In this document: positions 9,829-20,130 of the stretch, in pieces | Numbering within the stretch: the first letter of the stretch is position 1 | Layout of the letters: each line of letters opens with the position of its first letter | Assembly: GCA_001970955.1 (NCBI GenBank) | Contig: MPUH01000865.1 | Location: 1 to 31,305 of the forward strand | Reading direction: 5' to 3' | Source of the DNA: Stentor coeruleus | Lineage: Eukaryota; Ciliophora; Heterotrichea; Heterotrichida; Stentoridae | Length of the DNA stretch: 31,305 bases | The notes under the pieces: model-generated | Told to the model about the DNA's origin: nothing | Seen by the model: the letters and a program-made list of their open reading frames with translations, nothing else | Database searches by the model: none | Translations under genes and position numbers: made by a program

Positions 9829-12800
9829 ATGAGTGGATTGGATTTTCTTCGTGCAGCTAAAGAAGCAGAAAATGTTCAAAAAGAAAAGCCACTGCCTAAT
9901 AATCTTGATGAAGCTATTGAAAGTGTTAAAGAGTACATAAACAGCCAACTGCCAATAACATATGAGATGGATTTTATACCTGTTTGCTTTGATGTTACCC
10001 AAGATGAAGAAAAAGTTTTCATAGGTGGTCGTCATGGTAATATTGCGATTTTTAGTGTTACCTCAAAAAGAATGACAAAAGATATTGANATATTGCGATT
10101 TTTAGTGTTACCTCAAAAAGAATGACAAAAGATATTGAACTATCATCGACAGCTATAACTTCAGTGCATTTAGCTTGTGATGATTCTTTAGGAATAGTCG
10201 TGACTGAAAATAATGTGATTTACTTTTTAGAATTTCCTTCATTTTATCTCAAGCGTACTCTTTCTTATAGTGGATCACTTATTTCGCTTAAAACTACCTA
10301 TTTGAAAGATTCACTATATTTTACAAATCGAACAGATGTTCTTTACTTTATAGAACTAGAAAAAATCACAGAAAGGAAAATATCACTTCAAAATCAGGCT
10401 AACTGCATAGATATCAGTGACGATGGAACTTTAATGGCCCTTGGCTTAGAAAATGGATCAATCGTATTTTTGCATGGTGAAACAGAAGGAACATTGCAAA
10501 TCACTGAAGCTTGCTCTTCTGCTGTCGATATAGTAGCATTTTCACAGCATAGAAAATGGATTGCTGCTGGGTATCAAGATTTTAGTGTGATAATTTATAA
10601 CATAGACGACAAAACTTCTGTAAAAAGAGTGCTAAATGTGCATGAAGCTACAATAAAAGGGCTCATTTTTGTGTATAAAAGCAGATATTTGATAACTGGA
10701 GGTGCAGATAACAGGATAATGGTTCTTGACCTCAAGGTTGATGCTTCACCGTATTTTTTAGATTTATTTGATGCTCCTGTCTTAACTTTTCGGCCTTCTC
10801 CTGATCTTAAAAAACTATACTTCAGTCAAGAAAATAACAATCTTAATGTGTGGAAAATACCTAATCTTCCAAAAGCATCAAGATTAAGAAAGCACAGCAT
10901 GCAAGTCAATGCAATCTTGATTATACCAGGAGGATTCGAACTATTAAGTCTTGGAGATGATGGATTAGTAGTACTTTGGGACTATAAGGGCAGCCTTGAG
11001 CAAGAGCATGTTAAATTTGACAGCAGAATTATTACAGGGGTGATGTCAAAAACAGGAGTCTTTGCATTATTAAGTTCTTCAAAGCCAGGACTTATTCGGC
11101 TAAGTTTATCCACTTATAAATTTTATGAATATACACTAACAAGTACTGTCATATCGATGTGCATGAATGAAAGCGAGACATTACTTGCTATGGGAGATGA
11201 ATTATTTAGGATTTTGATCTACGATGCAGTTATAATGGAAAGAAGCTTTGTTATAAAAGGCCACACTGGACTTGTTACAGGTCTTCGTTTTATTAATAAT
11301 GATAATTGGATTATAACATGCAGTGAAGATACAAGCCTTGTTAAATGGGATGTAAAAGGCTGCACTAAAATCGTTACTTTGCAAGGACATGAAAATGCAG
11401 TAAAATGTATGACTGTCTCACAGGATGAAAGATGGGCTATTTCTGGTTCTTCAGATAATGTAATTTTAATTTGGAGTCTAGACTATGATGTAGTACTACA
11501 TACAATAAACCAATCCCCACACTCTTCAGGTATTCTATCAATATTTCTTTCAAGTGACAAAAGTTATATGGTTGTTTTACAAGAATGTGGAATGACATTT
11601 TGGCAAATGAGTAATCTCAATGTTATTTATCAGCAAACTTCTCAATTCCCTGCTCATGCACTTGTTTTTAATGAAGATGAAACAGTAGTAACTGTAGCTG
11701 AAGGAGATACTATTTATGTTGAAGACAATTGCCTTTTGAGTGAAAAAATAAGGGTCGTTGGAAAAAGGTATGGATCTGAACATAAATTCATGAATTATGT
11801 GAGGAATATTATCGAAGGTCCAGGAAGAAATGCTCATGATGAAAGCTATAATCATTGGGTTTTTATGCCTTACAGACTTGGACTTGCACATATTTTGACA
11901 TATTCTAACAAAAATACAACACTTGAATTTGTTCTGACTAAGACTGAAAACAAAGCTACTTTTTGTACTACAATAAATGATGAAAATCCTATTTCTATCA
12001 GTGTAAATATGGACCATGGTTCATGTATTGATATTTGTTTGAAGTTTATAAAGATGGAATATTTATCTGGAAATACTAGAGCTTATATCCCTTTAGCAAA
12101 TTGCTTAACAGAACTAACTAAATTAGATATATCAGCTATTCCGAAAATTTACGATATAATTTACCAGCAAAGTGATGCACTGCACCTTCCAAGTTTCTCA
12201 GTTGAAGGCATCACTACATTACCATCTTTATTTAAATCGCGAGAGATATTAATAAATATTGAAGAGTTGCTTCCTAAAGATCTTAGGGCAACTCATGGTG
12301 AATCAGTAGTTTTTTTCGGTTCATTATGTCCTTTGAATCTTGAACTAGGAAGCCAATCAAGTATTGATTTCCTTGAAAGTCTTACAGAGTGCAATTATTC
12401 TGAGATTTTTAGGTCACGACTTTTAATTGAAATACTAAAGCACAAGTGGGATCATGTCAAACTGGCAATTAATTTACAAGGCAGTTTATATATTCTGTAT
12501 CTTATTCAGCTTTCATTTTACTGCATATTTTTAAGAGATTCTGATTTGTTTTTAGGCTCGCTATTTTTTGTTCATGTGCTTTTATTCCTCTATGAAGTTA
12601 TGCAAATTGCGACTGATTTTATAGATTATTGGTTTGACATGTGGAATATTATGGATCAGCTTCGTGGACTCTCATTTACAATCTATGTTTTTCTAAAATG
12701 GAGAGGAATATACAATGCAAACATTTTACTAACAGTTATAATCTTTTCGTGGACAAGAGGAATTTCGTACTTCAGAATGTTTGATGGTACGAGATACATG

Positions 12801-13457
12801 GTTCGTCTTCTATCTGAGGTCATTAATGATATGCAAGTTTTTTTTGTAATATTATCTTATTCAACTCTTGCTTTTACTTTCATCCTTTATCTTAATGAAG
12901 GAGAAATGCTTTTTGGAGAATATCTAACAGTTTCTTATAGACTTGACCTGGCAGACTTTAATACTGATGGTTTTAAGCCTTTTGACTGGATAATATTTTT
13001 CTTTGCTACTGTTATTAACCCACTTGTTATGATGAATCTGCTAATTTCAATTATGGGTAGCACTTATGAGCGAGTTAAAGAAGGAAACGATATTGCTAAT
13101 TTGCAAGAGCTTACAGAAATGATTTTAGAGATAGAAAAACTGATGTTTTGGAAGAAAAAACTTAATAGGCAGCATTTCTTACAACAATGTGTACCTCTTC
13201 TCGATATTGAGGAGCCTGAGCAAGATAAAGTAAATGAAAGATTGAAGTTTATGAAGAATAAAATTGAGAGCTTAGAAACAACTTTAAATGAGTTAGTCGG
13301 AGAATTTCCATCTGACTGTATAGAGCAGATAATTTCTGAAGTTGCTGTTACTGCTGAAAAATCAACTTCATGCAATTTAAATCTAGAATCATCCCAAAAG
13401 AACCTTGAAGAGAGTCAGCAAATTCTTGAAAAAATTATGCAAGCGCTAGAGAATTAG
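9829..13457 (+). CDS. WD40-repeat / TRP-like cation channel fusion
   Basis: The frame is interrupted only by an assembly scar: 10040-10088 is repeated at 10090-10138 around an N at 10089. Dropping one copy plus the N gives one frame of 1192 residues from the ATG at 9829. Residues about 45-620 contain a dozen or so WD40-type blades (for example IITCSEDTSLVKWDVKG, AISGSSDNVILIWSLDY and ITGGADNRIMVLDLKV), enough for two propellers. From about 860 there is a six-TM ion-transport unit. Its last helix, NPLVMMNLLISIMGSTYERV (about 1042-1061), matches the S6/TRP-box region of TRP channels. A pore loop precedes it, and a C-terminal coiled coil (about 1085-1190) may drive tetramer formation. The architecture puts WD40 propellers where ankyrin repeats sit in TRPA/TRPV. 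Likely a membrane cation channel, possibly sensory or ciliary. Selectivity and gating cannot be read from sequence. Confidence 0.85.
10040..10138. repeat. Assembly-join duplication (49 nt around one N)
   Basis: Bases 10040-10088 and 10090-10138 are identical, separated by a single N at 10089. The repeat breaks the channel gene by a frame change. Removing 50 bases restores the frame exactly (260 + 3319 nt = 1193 codons including the stop). This is best explained by two contigs with an unmerged terminal overlap. Confidence 0.95.
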
Positions 13458-14964
13458 ATATCTAAATATAGTTATTTAGAAATAATAGCTAATCTTAGAT
13501 AATTATTGATGACTTACTGCTTGATTATGCAGTCCTACAAGCAGGCATGGAGTAATTTTTATTTAATCAAATTTTATAAGAAAATGCAGAACATTTTTGT
13601 TGCTACTTTTTTACCAATTCACCACAATCAACCTTTTTATAGAGATTATGGAGTTTGAGAGTACTCTCAGAGTATTGTGACTTTTGAATAGTTAGTCTAG
13701 TAGTTGCAATTCAGCTTGATTTAATCATATTACCTTATCCTTTGATTCAGGATTGATTTTAAGTTAAAATATCATTAATTTATCGCCAAATGACGTCAAT
13801 TACCAATAGGCGAATATAAGCATAAAAATAAGCTTTGACAAGAATTACAAGGCTTAAGCACAATAGTTGGGAAATAGTTCACAGACTAAAAGCTCAATCT
13901 CAACTATTCTAAATTAGGGTATATGGACTAATTATAAATCAATAAATGTTAATTAATAAAAACCAAATTAAAGAAACTGATTAAATATCTTGGATAAATC
14001 TCAAATAAAATAGAAAGTAACAAAGAGCATATAATTGATAGAAAAGCTAAAATGAAAGGAGACCTAGACTTTTTTTAAACATAGTAAACACAGTGAAAGG
14101 AACTCAAAAGAGAAAATCATAGCAAAGAATGCATAGAAGCAATTGGATTGTATTGAACAGAAATTATGACTAATCAAGAAAAGTACGAAAAATAATAGAG
14201 AATATAAAATACTAGAAAAATTTTTATTAGATTCTTATTAAAAGCTAATCAAAACATTGCGAATGATATAATCATACTTGAACTAAGCATGAACTCAGTG
14301 AGAAGTCCAATGGATAAGATTATTAAAATTTAGACAAAGAATGTATCAAGAAAAAATATATCAAACGAAGTAATGCATATAGAAATCAAATTATAAACCC
14401 ATGGGGAAAAATGTAAAGAAATCATGTCCAAATACGGAATCAAAGATTACAAAAAGACTATTAGTCAAGCGATAATTCCTAACTAATACTATTTAAACAA
14501 GAAGCTTAAAACCTTGGATTAATTTGCACTATAAAAAACTATTTTGAAAATTTTCTATTATGACCTTCAAAATATGGTTAGCTTTGAATTTTAGCTCAAC
14601 TTTTTCAAAAGTTTTTTCTTCTTCACAATTCATTTTCATTAATACTAAGCTTGCAAATAACAGTAGTATGAGTTACGCAGTTATTCTGTACACTGATAAT
14701 CTTAATTATTCAAATTCTCAATCATACTATATTTTAGCAAGCATATTATTTAAAGTTTAAATAATACGAACAATTTCAGGAATATTTATAAACACTTAAA
14801 ACTAGTTTATCCTTTAATCATAAACTATATAAAATCAATCAGAACAAGAGTATTATTTCGTGATAATTTAAGTTTTTGATATTTACTCCCTTTTTAAACC
14901 TAATTATAATTAAAATCCAATTTTATAAAACATAAGCTAATGACGTAGACACATTTGTGAATAA
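13458..14964. other. 1.5-kb gap without a supported gene
   Basis: AT-rich, with stops at about the density expected by chance in every frame. A plus-strand frame at about 14020-14530 looks protein-like if stops are ignored, but its stop density is no lower than random. An ATG-started 66-codon frame at 14560-14760 has no domain and no support. The last 200 bases must contain the promoter of the aminotransferase gene; no specific element is recognised. Confidence 0.5.
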
Positions 14965-16194
14965 ATGGAAGATCTAAACGTATTCGGCCACATAAAGCTT
15001 GCTCCTCCTGATCCTATCTTAGGTACAGCAGAAGCGTTCAAAAAAGATACCCACGCTGACAAAGTAAACTTAGGAGTTGGCGCTTATCGCACTGATGAAG
15101 CCAAGCCTTATATTTTCAAAGCAGTAAAAGAAGCTGAAAAAAGGATATTAGCAGACCCAACATTAAACAAAGAATACTTACCAATGCGTGGATTAGATTC
15201 ATTTAACTCATTGGCTCGTGAATTGCTTCTAGGAAAAGGATGTGCAGCAATTGCCGAAAATCGTGTAGCCACTATTCAATGCATTTCAGGTACAGGTTCA
15301 TTGCGTGTTGGTGCCGAATTTTTAAAAGTTAATGTCAATCCCCCTGCTGTTTATGTAAGCAGCCCTACATGGGGAAATCATTTAACTATTTTTAAAAAAG
15401 CAGGCTGCATAGTTAGGGAATATCCTTATTGGAAACCTGAAACACGTGGAATCGATATTGAAGGTATGCTAAATACTTTGAGTTCTGCACCAATTGGAGC
15501 TGTAATTCTCCTTCATGTTTGTGCTCATAATCCAACTGGAGTAGATCCAACTCCTCAGCAGTGGGACCAAATACAAAATGTTATTACTCAGAAAAGATTG
15601 ATTCCTTATTTTGATAGTGCTTATCAAGGATTTGCTAGTGGTGATTTGGAAAGAGATGCTTATGTCGTAAGGAAATTTGTAAATGAAGGCTCACAATGCC
15701 TTGTTAGTCAAAGTTTCGCTAAAAACATGGGCTTATATGGAGAAAGAATTGGTGCACTTCATATAATTTGTAGGAATAAAGTCACAGCTGAGCATGTTTT
15801 AAGTCAGGCTGAGATTGTTGTTAGGCAGATGTATTCAAATCCTCCACTTCATGGTGCTTTGATTGCTTCTGTAATTCTTGCTGATCCAGCATTGACTCAA
15901 AGCTGGAAAGTTGAACTTAAAGCAATTTCTGAGAGAATTATTCAAATGAGAGTTAGACTATTAGAAGAACTTATAAAGCTTAAAGTTCCAGGAGATTGGA
16001 CTCATATTACTTCACAGATTGGAATGTTTAGTTACACTGGTCTGACATCACAGCAATGTGAGAACATGATTAATAAGTGGCATTGCTATATGCTCAAGAA
16101 TGGAAGAATATCTATGAGTGGAATTAACACTAAGAATGTTGCTTATGTTGCTAGAGCGATAAAACATTCAGTTGATCATTCACCAAAACTATAG
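14965..16194 (+). CDS. Aspartate aminotransferase (class I, PLP-dependent)
   Basis: 409 residues, the length of the cytosolic eukaryotic enzyme. It interconverts aspartate plus 2-oxoglutarate with oxaloacetate plus glutamate, linking amino-acid and TCA metabolism and the malate-aspartate shuttle. Visible signatures: NLGVGAYRTDEAKPY (35-49), the NPTG loop with N189, D217 and Y220 (YFDSAYQGFASGD) holding the pyridoxal ring, the Schiff-base lysine K253 in SQSFAKNMGLYGER, R261, and the substrate carboxylate-binding arginine R381 in NGRISMSG. All key residues are present. There is no N-terminal extension that looks like a mitochondrial presequence, so a cytosolic (GOT1-like) location is more likely, though targeting in ciliates is uncertain. 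Codon use is less AT-biased near the 5' end than in neighbours, suggesting good expression. Confidence 0.96.
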   Translation: MEDLNVFGHIKLAPPDPILGTAEAFKKDTHADKVNLGVGAYRTDEAKPYIFKAVKEAEKRILADPTLNKEYLPMRGLDSFNSLARELLLGKGCAAIAENRVATIQCISGTGSLRVGAEFLKVNVNPPAVYVSSPTWGNHLTIFKKAGCIVREYPYWKPETRGIDIEGMLNTLSSAPIGAVILLHVCAHNPTGVDPTPQQWDQIQNVITQKRLIPYFDSAYQGFASGDLERDAYVVRKFVNEGSQCLVSQSFAKNMGLYGERIGALHIICRNKVTAEHVLSQAEIVVRQMYSNPPLHGALIASVILADPALTQSWKVELKAISERIIQMRVRLLEELIKLKVPGDWTHITSQIGMFSYTGLTSQQCENMINKWHCYMLKNGRISMSGINTKNVAYVARAIKHSVDHSPKL

Positions 16195-16368
16195 TTAGTT
16201 AATAGATAAGAATCTTTAAAACTAAACAAATTTAGTTGGATTACTAGACTTTTTGTATTAATGATAAAGTATTTTGCATTTACAAGATGAGTTATTTGAG
16301 AAAATTCGAGGTTTTTTTTTGATTCTAACAGTTTATGCACTATATATGATTAAGTTAAGATAAGATAA

Positions 16369-17271
16369 ATGGAAGAAACACTAGAGGCTAAAGTTCTAAG
16401 ACTTAATTGTCAGGCTATGAATTCGTTAGAAATACCAAAGCGTGCGCTCAAATTTTTGCAAGAAGCTGAAAGATTATTACTTGATGAAGACACTGCTGAT
16501 GAAAAAAATAAAGATAGACTTTCACTACTCTCTGTTACATTTAACAACCTTGCCTGTTATTATAAATCAGTCAAACAACCAAATGTTTCTTTGTTTTATT
16601 TAAATCAAGCTTTGAAAGTAGAAACTGAAAGCTTTGCAGAACCATCAGATATTGCATCAACTCATCTTAATATTTGTGCTATATATTCTCAATTAGGAAA
16701 ACATCAGCTAGCAGTTGAAAGTGCTTTATCTGCCCTAAACTTTTTGCAAGGCTACGAAAATGAAGAAACTCTCCCAGAAAATGTTATAAATTCACTCGTT
16801 GTGGCGTACTTTAATCTTGGCGTTGAGTACGAATATCTAAGAAAATTCCAACAATCTAAAGACTCATACTCAAAAGGCCGAAAATATGCTGAAGAGTATC
16901 TTGGCCCATCAAACACTATGACAGTTAAGCTTAATGAGTCACTTAAAAATGTTAACGATCACACTGAATCTTTGAACTCTTTCATCAACAGTCGTAGAGA
17001 ACTAAGAAATCATCCAAAATACAATTCACAAAGTATAAGTCCAACAACAACTCACCCAATTTCTGAACTTAATCCTTATAAAATAAAAATTGGAGATATT
17101 CGATTACCAAGCATACATAACAAAGGAAAAAAAAGACATAAAGCCCAGAGAGCCTCATTAGAGCCTACAGAAAGAAACATTGAAAATAGAGGATCAATTA
17201 TTGAAAGCGGTATAAATGGAACAAGGAAATTTTTGAATGCTGTTGATAGATTGAAAGCATTGATGAGTTAA
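16369..17271 (+). CDS. TPR-repeat protein
   Basis: 300 residues. Helical pairs of tetratricopeptide type run from about 9 to 180: LEIPKRALKFLQEAERLL, FNNLACYYKSVKQPNVSLFY, HLNICAIYSQLGKHQLAVES and YFNLGVEYEYLRKFQQSKDS. The spacing and the YxLG/A positions resemble the kinesin-light-chain type of TPR. The last 110 residues are basic, Ser/Asn-rich and probably disordered (KGKKRHKAQR). There is no TM segment or signal. It is probably a scaffold binding a peptide ligand; such proteins are numerous in ciliates and often ciliary or basal-body, but nothing here proves that. The start is the first ATG of the frame, with an AT-rich leader. Confidence 0.8.
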   Translation: MEETLEAKVLRLNCQAMNSLEIPKRALKFLQEAERLLLDEDTADEKNKDRLSLLSVTFNNLACYYKSVKQPNVSLFYLNQALKVETESFAEPSDIASTHLNICAIYSQLGKHQLAVESALSALNFLQGYENEETLPENVINSLVVAYFNLGVEYEYLRKFQQSKDSYSKGRKYAEEYLGPSNTMTVKLNESLKNVNDHTESLNSFINSRRELRNHPKYNSQSISPTTTHPISELNPYKIKIGDIRLPSIHNKGKKRHKAQRASLEPTERNIENRGSIIESGINGTRKFLNAVDRLKALMS

Positions 17272-17486
17272 CATTCGAATATCCCTCAGAAATTTTAATT
17301 AAATTCAAAAACTTATTTGTAAGCTTAATATGATCTTAACATATAAACTAAAGAGCTTATTATTTTATGCCTGCAAATGGTTGAAAAATATTATTTATTC
17401 AATCATAGCATCATAAACTAATTTAATGTGATTGAAAAGCTTCTAAACTCTAGAATGAAAAAAAGTCTTAGAATAAAGAGATATAA

Positions 17487-17696
17487 ATGGAAAAAGAAGA
17501 CCACAAAAGAAGTGCAGAAGGCCCGAAGAGCAAAGATGAGAGACTAGACAGGCATTCAGCTAGCGGGACTGATCCTAATCCTAAAAAAGGAGGCCATGGA
17601 GGTTGGGGTGTTGCAGGAGAGGACTATACTGAAGTTACTTTAGATCCAAATGACCCTAACTACGATGCTGAAGAAGCCAAAAAAGCCACTCATTAG
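17487..17696 (+). CDS. Small SERBP1/Stm1-like (HABP4/PAI-RBP1 motif) protein
   Basis: 69 residues, highly charged and predicted disordered. The core RHSASG...KKGGHGGWG (about 22-43) is the conserved signature of the HABP4/SERBP1/Stm1 family (R-H/K-S-G-T-G followed by K-K-G-G-x-G-x-x-W-G). That family binds the ribosomal mRNA channel and elongation factor 2 in idle ribosomes and also binds RNA. An acidic C-terminus (LDPNDPNYDAEEA) follows. It is far shorter than human SERBP1 (about 400 residues) or yeast Stm1, keeping essentially only the motif. The start at 17487 has an AT-rich leader and the frame closes with TAG. It converges tail-to-tail with the OSBP gene, only 65 bases away. Family assignment rests on the motif alone. 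Confidence 0.7.
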   Translation: MEKEDHKRSAEGPKSKDERLDRHSASGTDPNPKKGGHGGWGVAGEDYTEVTLDPNDPNYDAEEAKKATH

Positions 17697-17761
17697 TTAG
17701 TTATAAAAGAATTCAATTCTTTAGAAAGCTTTTCATGTTTAATCTATCTGTGATTTATTAT

Positions 17762-19480
17762 CTAAAAGATATCAGGAATGCTTTCGAAATTTCCATATTG
17801 CTTAGCTTGCCAATATCCACCTTTGTAAACCCAATCACCTTCATCATTTACATAAAACCACATGGGTTTCCATTCTTCACCTTTTTCTTCTCTTATTTTT
17901 TTCACAGACCTTTGTTTTTCTTCAACTCTGTGCTTTTCATATGTAGCAAGTTCAAGATCAGCATTCTCAAGAGCTCTTTGATCTGGTCTAAATCTACTAT
18001 CTGTACGTGGTAAATTAGGAAAGAATTCTGGTGGTAAATTTAACTGCATAGCAAATTCACTAAAAAAATAACTGTATTCATAATCGGGTAAAGGTTTGTT
18101 AGATGTGTATGCTATTATCTCTTCTTTTGTTTCTTCATTTATAACTTTTAGATTTGAACTCCAATGACCTTCAATTGTATATTTTATTACTCCTGATGAG
18201 TCCATAACATTTCCAGTTACAACATGAATATCTTTATTAAACCAACCTTTCTTTTTTAAGGTAATATTTGCAACATCCTCAGTTGTTATATTTTTGACTT
18301 CCATTGTACCATGGTGGTCAACATTAATACTTCCAAGAATTATGTTATTTACATTTGTGTAAGGTTTTTCCCAAACAAAGTGATCTCCAAATTTGTTCAA
18401 AATAAGATGAAATTTGCCTGTGGGCTTACATTTCATATATGTGCCTTTGAAACTAGTGATAACTTTTGAAGAAGCGTAAAATGTAAAATCGGGATGGTCA
18501 CAATGAATGGCTGAAATAGGTGGATGATGGCAAACTTGTTCAGAAATTGCCCTGAAGCCATCTTTTTCAAGTTCAAATGTCTCCCCAAGTAGAGGATTAA
18601 ATGGCTTCATAGTTCTTTTATAAGAGTCTGTATAGCCTGAAACAGTAAAACAAGCTACTAAAGCATGTCTTAGATATGGATCTTCTTGTGCTGCAGCTTT
18701 AACAAGAATTGAAAAGTACGATAAGTCTTCTGTAAATCTTTGTAAAAATGACAATGGTTCATTAAAATAAACAGGGACAGCTATTTTACTAAGATCTTTC
18801 CCTACAGTGTCTTTGATAACCTTCCATATATTTATCTTCTGATTAGGGTTTCTACTAACTGGAAGTTTGCTCCTATATGGAATTTCAAGTTCTTGCCCTT
18901 TAGTTTCTTCAAAGAACTCAGTTGCATGAGATTTTGCATCTTGAAACTCATCTTCTGATTCATCTTCATTATTTTTTTTCCTTTCTTCTTCTAAGATATT
19001 TAAAGCATCAAGTGCTAGATTTTTAAATTCTGAAGCGCAATCCATAAATTCTTGGATTTGAGACCTTATCCCTAGTGGAATGCTTGCAAATTTTTCTTCC
19101 ATAACTTTGTGAATAGTCCATAAACGTTTAGTATAATTGACTGCTTCAATTAGTTCTGGAACACTTTCTATTCGTTCTCTTGGAAATTCAAGTTGCGATA
19201 CTCTATTTTGCATTGCTTCTTTTTCTTGAAGCATAGCTGTAAACCATTTTGATGCTTCCTTCTGATTAGCTGCCTTGAGATCTATTTTTGATGTCCCTGT
19301 GTCAAGATATATCCTACACTTATTTTTCCCTATTTTGATTTCTGTTGTGCTCATGTAAATTGTTCCTTTTCGCTTTCCGTCTTTTGTTTTACTATACTGC
19401 AAAATCCCATTTCTAAGCTCAAAATATCTCTTTTTCCACCTTGTTACATAATTGGTCCACTTTTTAAGCTCTCCTTCCAT
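17762..19480 (-). CDS. Oxysterol-binding protein-related protein (PH + ORD)
   Basis: 572 residues. Residues 1-90 form a PH domain (GELKKWTNYVTRWKKRYFEL, ending with the conserved Trp in ASKWFTAML), which would bind phosphoinositides. Residues about 225-560 are the OSBP lipid-transfer domain. It carries the family fingerprint EQVCHHPPISA (314-324), whose paired His residues contact PI4P, plus KPFNPLLGETFE (292-303). The linker has an acidic tract followed by EFQDAKS (178-184), close to an FFAT motif for binding ER VAP proteins. The protein therefore probably exchanges sterol or phosphatidylserine against PI4P at contacts between the ER and another membrane. It has no ankyrin repeats and no TM anchor. 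Single exon. Confidence 0.95.
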   Translation of the reverse strand: MEGELKKWTNYVTRWKKRYFELRNGILQYSKTKDGKRKGTIYMSTTEIKIGKNKCRIYLDTGTSKIDLKAANQKEASKWFTAMLQEKEAMQNRVSQLEFPRERIESVPELIEAVNYTKRLWTIHKVMEEKFASIPLGIRSQIQEFMDCASEFKNLALDALNILEEERKKNNEDESEDEFQDAKSHATEFFEETKGQELEIPYRSKLPVSRNPNQKINIWKVIKDTVGKDLSKIAVPVYFNEPLSFLQRFTEDLSYFSILVKAAAQEDPYLRHALVACFTVSGYTDSYKRTMKPFNPLLGETFELEKDGFRAISEQVCHHPPISAIHCDHPDFTFYASSKVITSFKGTYMKCKPTGKFHLILNKFGDHFVWEKPYTNVNNIILGSINVDHHGTMEVKNITTEDVANITLKKKGWFNKDIHVVTGNVMDSSGVIKYTIEGHWSSNLKVINEETKEEIIAYTSNKPLPDYEYSYFFSEFAMQLNLPPEFFPNLPRTDSRFRPDQRALENADLELATYEKHRVEEKQRSVKKIREEKGEEWKPMWFYVNDEGDWVYKGGYWQAKQYGNFESIPDIF

Positions 19481-20130
19481 TTATTAGACAGAGACTATAG
19501 GGATTCAGAAGTTTTATCAAATTGATATGGTTCTTTGGTAGATAAACTCAGAGCTTCCAGATACCTATCAGCTAGGCTAGTCATTAATTTCGTTTATTAA
19601 ACTAAAACTTGACCTCAAGAGAAAGATATAGCTCAACAATATATCAAGTGTTTAACCCAAAGATGTGGAAAACATGCTAAATTACTGACATAAAATTTCT
19701 AAAAGATAAAGCAACTAAGATATCTAAAGCAGGAACCAAAGCTAGGCTATCACTGAAGACTGGAACCCCCTGAAAAAAAATAGAGCATTAAGCCATGTTA
19801 CTCTAAATTTTACAAAAATATTAGTATAATTTAACATTGTAAAATATGGTTGCATTAAACACAGCATACCCCTATTTCAAAATTGATTACTATATTAACA
19901 ATAATAAATATAACTGATATACATTAACCAGTTTTTTTATTTTAATATTATCACTTTCAACTTGCATAAATATAAATTTATGTATTGCGATAAAGTAAAT
20001 AACTAAGAAAAATTGATAAAATTTGTGTGTTTGTATTAAATAATATATTATTTTCTTATAGTTTCCTATCTTAAATTAAATTTAAGTACTGATTTCCTAG
20101 GCGAATTAATTTTATAAATCTCAAGGCAAT
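19481..20130. promoter_or_regulatory. Divergent upstream region of OSBP and flippase genes
   Basis: 650 bases between two divergently transcribed start codons. The 19481-19790 half is moderately AT-rich, the rest very AT-rich. No open frame of note and no element I can name. Confidence 0.4.
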